DNA from: Terriglobales bacterium
Lineage (GTDB): Bacteria > Acidobacteriota > Terriglobia > Terriglobales > Acidobacteriaceae
DNA: 64,000 bases
NCBI GenBank assembly: GCA_025462725.1
Contig: JAOAPE010000002.1
Coordinates: 248,001-312,000 of the forward strand
Direction of reading: 5' to 3'
The translations under genes were made by a program, and so were the position numbers. Positions 18,812 to 27,094 of the stretch are shown here, piece after piece (position 1 is the stretch's first letter; each line of letters opens with the position of its first letter). The notes below the pieces were generated by a model. That model was not told where the DNA came from. It did no database searches and saw only the letters and a list, made by a program, of their open reading frames with translations.

Positions 18812-19100
18812 ATGGTCGCGCAAGACTACAAGCGTGCGTATGACTTTGGCAGCAATGAGTTTCAGGAAGCAATGACGTTCCAAGCTTTTTGTGGAGAGTC
18901 AAAGCGAACCAACTCTCGGAAAGTTGTTGAAGGTCGACGAAGTTAAGTCCAGCGTACGAGGGCAAGGTCGCCCGATATCATGGACTGGTGTCGTCCAAGC
19001 GAATTACAAATACGAGAAAGCTAATGCCCGTTTCATCGCTCGATTTAAGAAGAGTGACGGCGTTTGGAAACTCTTCTACTTCAAAATAACTAGGGAGTAG
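18812..19100 (+). pseudogene. frameshifted, truncated gene of unknown function
   Basis: Two ORFs in different frames join into one plausible protein. The first runs 18812-18946 (MVAQDYKRAYDF...); the second begins in frame at a GTG at 18891 and ends at 19100. The switch is at the run of five T's near 18876-18880: removing one T gives ...FQAF then VESQSEPTLGK without a break. The product would be about 95 residues and ends in a beta-rich pattern (WKLFYFKITRE). Its N-terminus abuts the REP C remnant, suggesting REP-associated truncation. I recognise no family. It may instead be a sequencing error in a homopolymer. Confidence 0.55.
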
Positions 19101-19202
19101 AGTGGAATCATGTGGAGAAATGGCCAGATGAAACGAACTTGCAGCCACCCAGAGACCGGGCCGCGACCGGTCTTGCTGAAGACAACATTTGCGAGAAGTC
19201 CG

Positions 19203-19886
19203 ATGAATAGAACGTCAGTTGTGATGCTGCTTGTTTCGATTCTCGTCATTGCAGCGGAGTTGAACGCCCAGAATCCAGCGCCCGCCTCGTCGCCGAGCAA
19301 CACTCCACCACTGGCTTTGCGAATCAAGCGCTTCGAAGTGAAAGAGAAAACGTTGCCACAAGCGATTGCAGAGTTAACTCATCTGCCAGCGGATCTTCAT
19401 CTTGGGTTGGAAGAACTGCCGCGCGCCAACATGAACGATCCTCGAGACACGAGCATACAGTTCTCAATGCTCCTCCAGAATAAGACGATAAAACAGATTC
19501 TCGAGGCAATATGCGATGCAGACAAACGCTACACCTGGTCGGTGGATCAGAGCACAATCAACGTTTATCCATTGTCCATAGCTGAAGAGCGGGACTACCT
19601 TCTAAATCTCAAGATCAGAGCGATATCCATCAATGACATCAGCCATCCGGAGGAGGCGCTCACGCCCTTGGCACAACTGATGCCGACAAGGCAGATCGGA
19701 TATATGGGTCTGAGCGGCAACAATGAGTATCCAAGCAAGTGGAGCGCGGATTTCAATGACATCACCGTCAAGCAATTCATAAATAGGATTGCCGAGCACA
19801 TGGGAAGCAAAGGGTTTTGGGTTTATCAAGGCACTGAACGCGAGAGATTTTTTACCTTCCTGAATGGCCCTGCTCACACCGACTGA
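19203..19886 (+). CDS. secreted protein with STN-like region, unknown
   Basis: From the ATG at 19203 this is a 227-residue protein with a signal peptide (hydrophobic residues 5-18, cleavage near LNAQ). An upstream in-frame ATG at 19110 would place 31 extra polar residues before the signal, so the internal start is preferred. The region after the signal (FEVKEKTLPQAIAELTHL) resembles the short secretin/TonB N-terminal (STN) module: a strand, then LPQAIxxL, then VQFxxxNKTIKQILEAI. I do not recognise the rest. It may be co-transcribed with the next gene, 39 bases downstream. Confidence 0.65.
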   Translation: MNRTSVVMLLVSILVIAAELNAQNPAPASSPSNTPPLALRIKRFEVKEKTLPQAIAELTHLPADLHLGLEELPRANMNDPRDTSIQFSMLLQNKTIKQILEAICDADKRYTWSVDQSTINVYPLSIAEERDYLLNLKIRAISINDISHPEEALTPLAQLMPTRQIGYMGLSGNNEYPSKWSADFNDITVKQFINRIAEHMGSKGFWVYQGTERERFFTFLNGPAHTD

Positions 19887-19925
19887 GCCAACAGCGTGTA
19901 AGAGATGAAGCGAGTAGGAGCGACT

Positions 19926-20396
19926 ATGAAGATTTTCACCCAAATTGCGATCCTGCTGATGTTCGGCTCGATGACAAGCCTCGTTGCCGTCGGCCAAGCC
20001 GCACAACCTTTTTCAATCTCCATCAATGCCCTGAAAGGCGATATTAAATTTGGTGAACCCATTGAGATTAGAGTCACTATCACAAATACCTCGGGTCGTG
20101 ACCTGGATGTTTCAAGTTCTTGGGAAGCAGGGACGGACGTGAGTCTCGAATTTGACGTTCGAGACACTAGCGGAAATCCACTTAGAAGGAAGGCGCGGCG
20201 CGAAGGCCCCGAATCTTTGAGCGTGAAAACTGCAACGCTAAAACCAGGCGAAACCATCAAAGAAACAACTCTGGTTAGCGCTCACTATATGGATGAACCG
20301 GGGCAATACGTGATTCAGCTGGCGCGACGCGTTTCTACCGACGCAAAACAAGGAAAAGTGAAATCCAACAAGATCACAGTAACTGTGACCCCATAA
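19926..20396 (+). CDS. secreted Ig-fold/BsuPI-like protein
   Basis: A 156-residue protein starting at ATG 19926, which has GGAG six bases upstream; an in-frame ATG at 19905 lacks one. A signal peptide (residues 1-22) is followed by a single beta-sandwich domain. The pattern GEPIEIRVTITNTSGRDL, then LKPGETIKETTLV and GQYVIQL, is typical of BsuPI-like or CARDB-type all-beta modules. Function is unknown. It sits behind the STN-like gene and is followed by REP copy D, which doubles as a terminator. Confidence 0.65.
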   Translation: MKIFTQIAILLMFGSMTSLVAVGQAAQPFSISINALKGDIKFGEPIEIRVTITNTSGRDLDVSSSWEAGTDVSLEFDVRDTSGNPLRRKARREGPESLSVKTATLKPGETIKETTLVSAHYMDEPGQYVIQLARRVSTDAKQGKVKSNKITVTVTP

Positions 20397-20412
20397 TGCT
20401 CGCTAGAAGGCC

Positions 20413-20449
20413 GGGTGCCCCGTCCTAGCTCCGCTAGGGCGGGGGTTTT
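20413..20449 (+). repeat. REP palindrome D, probably also a terminator
   Basis: The same sense as units A and B: gggtgccccgtcctag then ctccgctagggcgggggtttt. The stem of gccccgtcctag with ctagggcgggg and the T's that follow make it a likely transcription terminator for the preceding plus-strand genes. It is about 1.6 kb from REP C. Confidence 0.8.
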
Positions 20450-20853
20450 CCTTCTTGATCAACGGCTTCAATCTGCGTCCATCCGCGTTCATCCGCGGCT
20501 AAAGATGTTTCGCTTCTATCTTCCTCCGTGTCTCCGCGCCTCCGAGGTGAATAACTTATCTTTTAGCTAATTGACAATCTTTGTCATTGACAGCCAGCAT
20601 GGAATGAATTACGTTCATTTCTCCGCACCCTTTCCCGCTAAAGTCGTCATTCTGGCTATCTTAGAGGTGGGGGGAGGGGGTATGGTGGTGTCTAAAACAA
20701 ATGACAAATCAAACATCAGAAATCACTATTTCCATGGCCTCCGTTGACCGTCTTGGCCGCAGCATTTAGGATTTAAGTTTGCCTCACACCTCTTGGCCGC
20801 TTCGTCACTCTCCGGCCGGTTCGCGGGGCAAACACTTCGGAGGAATCACAAAA
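20450..20853. other. 404-base non-coding stretch before the acp-fabF genes
   Basis: No credible gene. It holds an inverted pair of 9-mers, tttgtcatt at 20580-20588 and aatgacaaa at 20700-20708, a G-rich run near 20668-20680, and a candidate promoter. It is presumably the leader and control region of the acp-acp-fabF operon. Confidence 0.6.
20587..20615 (+). promoter_or_regulatory. candidate sigma-70 promoter upstream of acpP
   Basis: A perfect -35 TTGACA (20587-20592), a 17-base spacer and a weak -10 TACGTT (20610-20615). It points to the acyl carrier protein gene 239 bases downstream. The -10 matches the consensus poorly, so this is tentative. Confidence 0.35.
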
Positions 20854-21102
20854 ATGCCCGGTATTGAAGACAAAGTAAAACAGATCATCATCGACCAGCT
20901 CAGCGTGGAAGAGAGCGAGATCACCCCCAGCGCGTCATTCGTTGACGACCTCGGTGCCGATTCCCTTGACCGCGTGGAACTCATTATGGCCTTTGAAGAG
21001 GCGTTCGACCTTGAGATCCCTGACGAGCAGGCTGAGACCATCAAGACCGTGCAGGACGCCGTCAGCTACATCGAGAAGAATTCCAAGGCCGTGAAACAAT
21101 AA
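20854..21102 (+). CDS. acpP: acyl carrier protein (first copy)
   Basis: An 82-residue acidic carrier protein. The attachment serine is Ser37 in [12 protein letters not shown], where AcpS adds phosphopantetheine. The start at 20854 has GGAGG nine bases upstream, and an upstream in-frame ATG at 20779 is not supported by a ribosome site or by homology to normal ACP length. It carries acyl chains for fatty acid synthesis and is followed by a second ACP gene and fabF. Confidence 0.95.
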   Translation: MPGIEDKVKQIIIDQLSVEESEITPSASFVDDLGADSLDRVELIMAFEEAFDLEIPDEQAETIKTVQDAVSYIEKNSKAVKQ

Positions 21103-21189
21103 CTGCATCCGGCAGCTTTCGCCCGTAATCTGAATAAATCCGATAAACTGGGCTGTTCTAAATAGCTTCAGGAAAGGCCTACACAAAAC

Positions 21190-21438
21190 ATGGCTAGTGC
21201 CGTTGAAGACAAAGTAAAACAGATCATTGTGGAACAGCTTGGAGTGGATGAAGGTGAAGTCACTTCCAGCGCCTCCTTCGTAGACGACCTCGGCGCCGAT
21301 TCCCTCGACACCGTCGAGTTGGTCATGGCCTTTGAAGAATCGTTCGACATCGAGATCCCTGACGAAGACGCCGAGAAGATCCGCACCGTGAAAGACGCGG
21401 TCGAATACATCGAAAAGAATTCGAAAGGCGGCAAGTAG
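21190..21438 (+). CDS. acyl carrier protein (second, tandem copy)
   Basis: A second 82-residue ACP, similar to the first along its whole length (shared VEDKVKQII-type start, DDLGADSLD motif with Ser38, and a Tyr-Ile-Glu-Lys end). It has no in-frame fusion to the first gene; 87 bases separate them. It ends two bases before the fabF start, so it is probably co-translated with fabF. The two copies may serve different acyl pathways or reflect a recent duplication. Confidence 0.95.
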   Translation: MASAVEDKVKQIIVEQLGVDEGEVTSSASFVDDLGADSLDTVELVMAFEESFDIEIPDEDAEKIRTVKDAVEYIEKNSKGGK

Positions 21439-21439
21439 T

Positions 21440-22702
21440 TTGTCGTCCGGGCGCCCGAACCGTCGCGTGGTTGTCACTGGCATGGGCCTCATCTGTGGGG
21501 TCGGCCACACCACTCCCGAAGTTTGGGAGAACCTCAAGGCCGGTAAAAGCGGCGTCGCGGCCATCACTCACTTCGACACCACCAACTTCGCCTGCACCAT
21601 CGCCGCTGAGGTCAAGAACTTCGATCCCCTGAAGTTCATCGAGAAAAAAGAGATCAAGAAAATGGGACGCTTCATCCACCTGGCGCTCGCCGCCAGTGAT
21701 GAAGCCATGAAGATGTGCGGCCTCGAAGTCACGCCGGAGATCTCCGAGCGAGTGGGCGTGCACATCGGCAGCGGCATCGGCGGGTTCGACGTGATCGAGC
21801 GCGAGCACAACAACCTGCTGCAAGGGGGCCCGCGAAAAATATCACCCTTCTTCATCCCCGCGTCGATCGTCAACCTCGCTGCCGGACACGTCAGCATCCG
21901 TTACAACGCGAAAGGCCCGAATGAAGCCACTTGCACCGCTTGCACCACCAGTGCGCACGCAATCGGCGACGCCTACAAAATAATCGAGCGCGACGACGCG
22001 GACGTGATGATCGCCGGCGGAACCGAAGCCGCGATCACCCCGATGGGCGTTGGCGGATTCGCTGCCATGCGCGCGCTTTCCACTCGCAATGACGCTCCCG
22101 AAAAGGCCAGCCGTCCCTGGGACAAAGATCGTGACGGATTCGTCATCGGCGAAGGCGCTGGAATCCTGATCCTCGAAGAACTGGAACACGCGAAGGCTCG
22201 GGGCGCGAACATCCTCGCCGAGATCATCGGATACGGCATGAGTGCCGACGCATTTCACATCACCCAACCGGCAGAAGATGGCGAAGGCGGTTTCCGGGTA
22301 ATGATGAATGCCATCAAGGACGCGGGCATAAAACCCGAGGACGTGGACTACGTCAACGCACATGGCACTTCAACACCGATCGGCGACGTGCTCGAGACCA
22401 AAGCTATCAAGCGCGCCTTCGGCGAACACGCGACCAGCAAGAAACTTCACGTGAGTTCCACCAAGTCCATGACCGGACACCTCCTCGGCGGCGCCGGCGG
22501 CCTCGAAGCGGGTATCACCATCATGGCGCTTTGTGACCAGATCATCCCGCCCACCATCAACATCGAAAACCTCGATCCCGATTGCGATTTGGATTACGTC
22601 CCCAACACCGCCCGCCAGGCGAAACTCGACATCGCTTTGTCCAACAGCTTCGGATTCGGCGGCACTAACGGTTCACTGATCTTCCGCCGCTGGACGAAGT
22701 AA
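21440..22702 (+). CDS. fabF: beta-ketoacyl-ACP synthase II
   Basis: A 420-residue condensing enzyme that elongates acyl-ACP with malonyl-ACP. The catalytic triad is visible: Cys168 in CTACTTSAHAIG, His in NAHGTSTPIGD at about residue 305, and His in TGHLLGGAGG at about 342. The start is TTG, one base after the stop of the second ACP. Length and motifs are those of FabF, not FabB or FabH. Acp-acp-fabF is a natural fatty acid synthesis operon. Confidence 0.96.
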   Translation: MSSGRPNRRVVVTGMGLICGVGHTTPEVWENLKAGKSGVAAITHFDTTNFACTIAAEVKNFDPLKFIEKKEIKKMGRFIHLALAASDEAMKMCGLEVTPEISERVGVHIGSGIGGFDVIEREHNNLLQGGPRKISPFFIPASIVNLAAGHVSIRYNAKGPNEATCTACTTSAHAIGDAYKIIERDDADVMIAGGTEAAITPMGVGGFAAMRALSTRNDAPEKASRPWDKDRDGFVIGEGAGILILEELEHAKARGANILAEIIGYGMSADAFHITQPAEDGEGGFRVMMNAIKDAGIKPEDVDYVNAHGTSTPIGDVLETKAIKRAFGEHATSKKLHVSSTKSMTGHLLGGAGGLEAGITIMALCDQIIPPTINIENLDPDCDLDYVPNTARQAKLDIALSNSFGFGGTNGSLIFRRWTK

Positions 22703-22727
22703 CTTTCTTTACCTCTCCGGAGGAGTC

Positions 22728-23609
22728 ATGAAGTTCTCTCGCATCGCTCACCTAGTCGTCGCTTTTCTTGTTTGTTTTTCTTGCGCAGCACAAACCGCCG
22801 CGCCCGACGAATGGGCTCCAGTCGGCAAAACTCTGGGCCGATCGGGAAAATTACAGGATGGTGTTTACAAAGTCACTTTCCCGCGCACAGATCTCTATGT
22901 CCGCATCGGTAACACGAAAGTCGAAGCCGCCGCAGGGCTCGGGTCCTGGATGGCATTCCGCAAAACAGCTTCTGGCGCAGCGATCGCCGACGGCGACCTC
23001 GTGCTACTCGCTGATGAAGTGAATCCGGTGATATCGGCATTGCAAGCTGGACGTATGGAAGTCACTGCCATTCATAATCATCTGATCGGCGAACAGCCGC
23101 AGGTCATGTATGTTCATTTCTTCGGTCAAGGTGACGCACAAGCACTCGCAACAACCCTCAAGTCCGCGCTCGACAAAACCAAGACTCCCACTGTTGCAGC
23201 CGCATCACCCCCGGCAATTCCGTTTCCCGATCAGAAGCTGATTGAAACAACTTTGGGGAAATCCGGAACGGTGAACGGAAAAGTGCTGGCCTTCGGATTT
23301 CCCCGTCCACATGCCATCAGTATGCACAAAGAAACCTTGCCTCCCGCCATGGGCATGGCTACTGCCATCAATTTTCAACCCTCACCGAAGGGCGTTGCCG
23401 CTACAGGTGATTTCGTTTTGGGGGAAGACGAAGTTCAGAGGGTTGTGGCGGCATTGCGAAAAGGCGACATAGCCGTAACCGCCATGCACAATCACTTGCT
23501 CGACGATGAGCCGCGCATGGTCTTCGTCCATTTCTGGGCGGAAGGTGCCGCGGAAACAGTGGCAAAGACACTGAAGACCGCGCTTGACGCGGTTACGCAG
23601 AATAAGTAG
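22728..23609 (+). CDS. DUF1259 (LppY/LpqO-like) secreted protein
   Basis: A 293-residue protein with a signal peptide (about residues 1-20) and two tandem DUF1259 domains (about 22-150 and 160-290). Both domains carry the marker HNHL (HNHLIGEQP; HNHLLDDEP) and a HFxxxG motif that follows. The family is known only as LppY/LpqO-like; function is unknown and conserved His suggest metal binding. It follows fabF by 25 bases and may be read-through from it. Confidence 0.85.
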   Translation: MKFSRIAHLVVAFLVCFSCAAQTAAPDEWAPVGKTLGRSGKLQDGVYKVTFPRTDLYVRIGNTKVEAAAGLGSWMAFRKTASGAAIADGDLVLLADEVNPVISALQAGRMEVTAIHNHLIGEQPQVMYVHFFGQGDAQALATTLKSALDKTKTPTVAAASPPAIPFPDQKLIETTLGKSGTVNGKVLAFGFPRPHAISMHKETLPPAMGMATAINFQPSPKGVAATGDFVLGEDEVQRVVAALRKGDIAVTAMHNHLLDDEPRMVFVHFWAEGAAETVAKTLKTALDAVTQNK

Positions 23610-23610
23610 C

Positions 23611-23641
23611 AAATAAAAAACCCGGCCGATTTTCAGCCGGG
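23611..23641 (-). terminator. terminator of the PDZ/DUF4097/sigma operon
   Basis: Stem cccggc / gccggg around 23621-23641, with an A-rich run at 23611-23620 that reads as a T-run on the minus strand. It lies just past the stop of the minus-strand PDZ gene. The T side is weak for the plus strand. Confidence 0.72.
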
Positions 23642-23662
23642 CCGGTGTATCACTTCCGCTAC

Positions 23663-24826
23663 TTATTCTTGATTCAGTCGTTGCAGCTTGAGCTCTAACG
23701 TCTTCATCTCGCGTTCAATCTGCTTTTGCGCGTTGTTCAACTCGACATTGATCTTCGGTTGGATCAGCTTCATCCGTCTGGCAACTTCCAGTTGCGCCAA
23801 AGCAATTTGGCGCTGCGCTTGCGGCAACACCAATCGGATCTGCTCATTGATCATCGGCAAAGTGTTCAGATTTTCCAGTTCTCCGATGTCGAAGTCCGTA
23901 TCCATGTCCATATCGAAGTCTAACTCCTCACTCTTGCCAGGAAACATCCGCATGCGTGAATCATCGCGGTTTCTGCGCTCCGGAAGCGTTAGAGTCAAGG
24001 TCTGTTCACGCTTGTCTCGGATGATGCCCACAGTTACCTTGCCGCTCTTCCGCATCATGGCCCTGTTCCAATCGCTTTGGTTGGAGACCTTTTCTCCGTT
24101 GACCTTAGTGATCACATCGCCTGCTTTCAGGCCGCCCGCTTCTGCTGCGCTGCCCTTTTCGACAGACTGAACCAGCACTCCTTCCCCGGACTTCACTCCA
24201 AAAAATTCTCCCAGTTGCGGGGTCAGATTGCCGACCATCATTCCTGCAACTCGCGAGTACGACCGCAACACTGTGAAGGCCTGCACGCCGGGCATGTCGG
24301 GCATCTCCGGAGGTTCAGGCATCGCCATCGGAGGCATAGTTTGCGTGTTCCATATCTTCGTTGCCATCTTGCGGCGATCACCCAAGGTGGCTTTGAGCTG
24401 CATTGGTTGTCCATCGCGGCTGATGCCTAGCGTCACTTCGCGTCCCGGCGGAGTCTCACGCAGCATGCGCCGCAACTGCTCTTCTCCTTCAACACGGTTT
24501 CCGTTGAAATCCAGAATGACGTCGTGCTCTTTCACTCCTGCTTTGCCGGCCGGAGCATCGCGGTCCACCATGGTGACTTCTACGCCGTGTTCATCCTTGA
24601 GCTTCAATGCAGAGACACGATCGGAGCTGACTTCCGTGATGTCGACTCCCAGATACGATCCCGATCCGCTGCCGCCAGTGTTGTAGACCCAAGTCATGTT
24701 TTTCGGCGGCGCTGGAGGTGCAGGTGTCGCCTTTGGGATCTGTGCCACTGCGCTGCTGGCTGCCAGCGTAGCTGTCGTCGCTAGCATCGATGCTGTTACG
24801 GTGATTCTTTTCCAATTCATTCCCAT
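23663..24826 (-). CDS. secreted double-PDZ protein
   Basis: A 387-residue exported protein. A signal peptide (to about residue 29) is followed by a Pro-rich linker and two PDZ domains (about 58-150 and 200-290). Each has the GVxVxxVxxxSPA-type carboxylate loop (YLGVDITEV; GVLVQSVEKGSAA). A helical, charged C-terminus (about 325-387) could be a coiled coil. There is no protease domain, so it is a peptide-binding or scaffold protein of the envelope. It is the last gene of the ECF sigma operon. Confidence 0.88.
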   Translation of the reverse strand: MGMNWKRITVTASMLATTATLAASSAVAQIPKATPAPPAPPKNMTWVYNTGGSGSGSYLGVDITEVSSDRVSALKLKDEHGVEVTMVDRDAPAGKAGVKEHDVILDFNGNRVEGEEQLRRMLRETPPGREVTLGISRDGQPMQLKATLGDRRKMATKIWNTQTMPPMAMPEPPEMPDMPGVQAFTVLRSYSRVAGMMVGNLTPQLGEFFGVKSGEGVLVQSVEKGSAAEAGGLKAGDVITKVNGEKVSNQSDWNRAMMRKSGKVTVGIIRDKREQTLTLTLPERRNRDDSRMRMFPGKSEELDFDMDMDTDFDIGELENLNTLPMINEQIRLVLPQAQRQIALAQLEVARRMKLIQPKINVELNNAQKQIEREMKTLELKLQRLNQE

Positions 24827-24862
24827 GTTGCTCCTGGTTTCTTCTGCGATCCTCGCAGTAAA

Positions 24863-26083
24863 TTATTTGCGGCTCTTGCTTTTCCTGATCTCGATATTGC
24901 CGTTCGTGGTGTGCAGTTTCAAAATTGGCCCACCGCCGTTGATTTTGCCGTCCGCATACATCTCGCGTGGGCCGTACTGGCCACCTTCACTCGTCTTCTT
25001 CAAGCCTTCAAATTCCGAAGTGATGGTGTGACCGTTCACAAAATCGATCGCCGCTCTGATCGTCACTGCCAAGTCAGACGGAAGATAAACGACAATGTCA
25101 CCAACCGTCGTGTCGAGATGTGATTCAGTGAACTGACCGCGACCCGCGATGAACTCCGCTTCGATCGGGCCTGCCATCGTCTCTGCGCGCACGCCGCTGG
25201 TGAGATTCATTAAGCGGATGCCGCCACTCGCGGTATTCGCGCTGACGATTCCTTTTGCGGAAGCAAGGCGTATTCCACCACCCATTGATTCCAGATGCGC
25301 TCCCCCGCCGACGTCACCGATATCAATCGTTCCGCCCGCCGTGGTAGCGCGTAATTCACCGTTGCACTTCGTAACGCTAATGCTGCCGCCTGCGGAGTCG
25401 ACTGTCACTCCGCGGCTGCCAGTGCCAACCTGAATGCTTCCACCGGATGTGCTCGCAGATATCCATCCGCCCACTGAGCCGATATTGATGCTGCCGCCTT
25501 GCGTCTCCAGCTTCGCATCGCCGCCCACGCGACCTACATCAATGCTGCCGCCCATCGTGTTCGCGATCACGGACTGGCCAATATCGTCAGCCGTAATGCT
25601 ACCGCCGGCTGTGGCCGCATCCACTTTTCCCGAGATGCCGTTTACGCCAACGCTTCCGCCGCGAGTCTCAACTTTTACCCAATTTGTTTCTTTCGGGACA
25701 TTGATAAAAAACTCAGCATTCAGCTTGCCGGAACGTTCCTGCGCCCAATCCGCATCGATGTAAACGGCATCGGGGCCTTTCTTGGCGGTGACGGTGAAGC
25801 TCGCCATGTCGTGACGTGCAGCCTGCTCAGAGCTGCGGTTCACACGCTTCTTGATCGTGTACGTTATATTTTGTTGGGAACCGCCGCGAACCTGCACGGC
25901 GCCTTGCGCGGCTTGCAGTCTGAATCCTTTACCGGCGGCCAGCGTTCCGGTTGTCTCCTCGACCCAGGCGTTGCCGTCGCGGTACACGCGTACTTCTCTT
26001 TGCTGCGCGCTGGCGCTCAGGGCTGATCCCAGGGCCATCCCGAGGATCATCGTTAATGTTTTCCTGCTTGTTGCGTTGATCAC
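24863..26083 (-). CDS. DUF4097 beta-repeat exported protein
   Basis: A 406-residue protein with a signal peptide (cleavage near SASAQ). The rest is a run of about ten short beta-strand repeats of the type GGSIxVGxVGG or GGxIxIxxV, from about residue 140 to 300, forming a likely beta-helix of the DUF4097 family. Function is unknown; members often lie beside ECF sigma or DUF4097-PDZ gene sets. It is 20 bases upstream of the preceding anti-sigma-like gene and in the same operon. Confidence 0.85.
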   Translation of the reverse strand: MINATSRKTLTMILGMALGSALSASAQQREVRVYRDGNAWVEETTGTLAAGKGFRLQAAQGAVQVRGGSQQNITYTIKKRVNRSSEQAARHDMASFTVTAKKGPDAVYIDADWAQERSGKLNAEFFINVPKETNWVKVETRGGSVGVNGISGKVDAATAGGSITADDIGQSVIANTMGGSIDVGRVGGDAKLETQGGSINIGSVGGWISASTSGGSIQVGTGSRGVTVDSAGGSISVTKCNGELRATTAGGTIDIGDVGGGAHLESMGGGIRLASAKGIVSANTASGGIRLMNLTSGVRAETMAGPIEAEFIAGRGQFTESHLDTTVGDIVVYLPSDLAVTIRAAIDFVNGHTITSEFEGLKKTSEGGQYGPREMYADGKINGGGPILKLHTTNGNIEIRKSKSRK

Positions 26084-26103
26084 TTTGATCTTCCCGATTC
26101 CTT

Positions 26104-27039
26104 CTATTCGATCTCTGGCAATGAAGCCAGTACACGCCGCGATTCATTGCGGATGAACTTGTTGCTGTCTTTCTCAGCCAATGCGAGCAATGTTGCCCTG
26201 ACGCTGGAGTCGGCCGTGACCGGTTGCAGCGAGCGGATCGCTTCCGTGCGAACACCAGAGTTTGAATCGCGCAGCAATGCTTCAAGCATCACATCGCGCA
26301 CCCGCACGTCGGACTTCACATACGGCTTCAATCCTGAGAGTGCCTTCAAGCGTACACCCGGGTTCTTGTCATAACGCAACGCAAATATCAGGGCCTCGCG
26401 GACTTGCGCATCGTCAGGCTTCTGCGTCAGCACGTCGATCGAATCCAGTCGCACGCCCGAGTTGTAGTTGTTGCGGGCCGCATAGAGCAGAAGCTGCTGG
26501 ATCTTAGGATCGTTCATTGAACCCTGTGCCCTGTCCGGCACCAGTCTGTCGTATTGAACTTCGATATTGTTTGTCTGCGGATTCTGCGTGATGCCCCGGA
26601 TCGAAGCGATCGTATCCGCTGCATTTCCGATCGATTGATCATTAGTGCCGCTGCCATTGTTCGGCTTCACGCCGCCCCTGAAGGTCGTCATAATGCCGCC
26701 GCCGAAGCCAATCATCAGCAGTACGACTGCCAGGGCGGGCGAAAACCGCAATTGCTGCATCAAGGAAGCCAGGTCCATTGTCCAGCGTGACCATCCGCGG
26801 TTCTGCTCAGCCGATTCCAACGCCTCTTGCAGGTGCATCCGCGACGCTGCCAGCAGGCTCGGCGAAGGCTCTTCACCCTTGAGGCCGGTCAGCGCGGAGT
26901 GGAACACGCGCAACGAATTCAATTCGGCCGTGCACGCGGGACACCCCGCCAAATGCTGCTCTAATTCATGTCGTGCGTCGTCTGGCAGCTCGTCATACAG
27001 AAGCAGCGTGCCATTCGTTTGTACCCATTCGCATTTCAT
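26104..27039 (-). CDS. zinc-finger anti-sigma-like protein with HEAT repeats
   Basis: A 311-residue protein. The N-terminal 40 residues form a zf-HC2 zinc finger (His29, Cys33, Cys36 in HLAGCPAC), which binds and restrains ECF sigma factors. A membrane helix spans about 101-120. The C-terminal 145 residues (about 165-311) form HEAT-like repeats (SGVRLDSID, PGVRLKALSG, SGVRTEAIRSL). The topology fits an anti-sigma factor with an extracytoplasmic repeat domain as sensor. It is directly downstream of the sigma gene. Confidence 0.86.
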   Translation of the reverse strand: MKCEWVQTNGTLLLYDELPDDARHELEQHLAGCPACTAELNSLRVFHSALTGLKGEEPSPSLLAASRMHLQEALESAEQNRGWSRWTMDLASLMQQLRFSPALAVVLLMIGFGGGIMTTFRGGVKPNNGSGTNDQSIGNAADTIASIRGITQNPQTNNIEVQYDRLVPDRAQGSMNDPKIQQLLLYAARNNYNSGVRLDSIDVLTQKPDDAQVREALIFALRYDKNPGVRLKALSGLKPYVKSDVRVRDVMLEALLRDSNSGVRTEAIRSLQPVTADSSVRATLLALAEKDSNKFIRNESRRVLASLPEIE

Positions 27040-27094
27040 ATTCTTACTACCTCAGTTCCAAACTCATTCGCACAGTTTTCACTGCGCGCAATCC

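Noticed and set aside
21440-22702. fabF cysteine at 165 as active site
   Set aside because: The family alignment places the catalytic Cys at 168 within TACTTS; Cys165 is an extra residue.
25434-26026. Long plus-strand ORFs opposite the DUF4097 gene
   Set aside because: They are mirror images of the Gly-rich beta repeats on the minus strand and show no domain or ribosome site.
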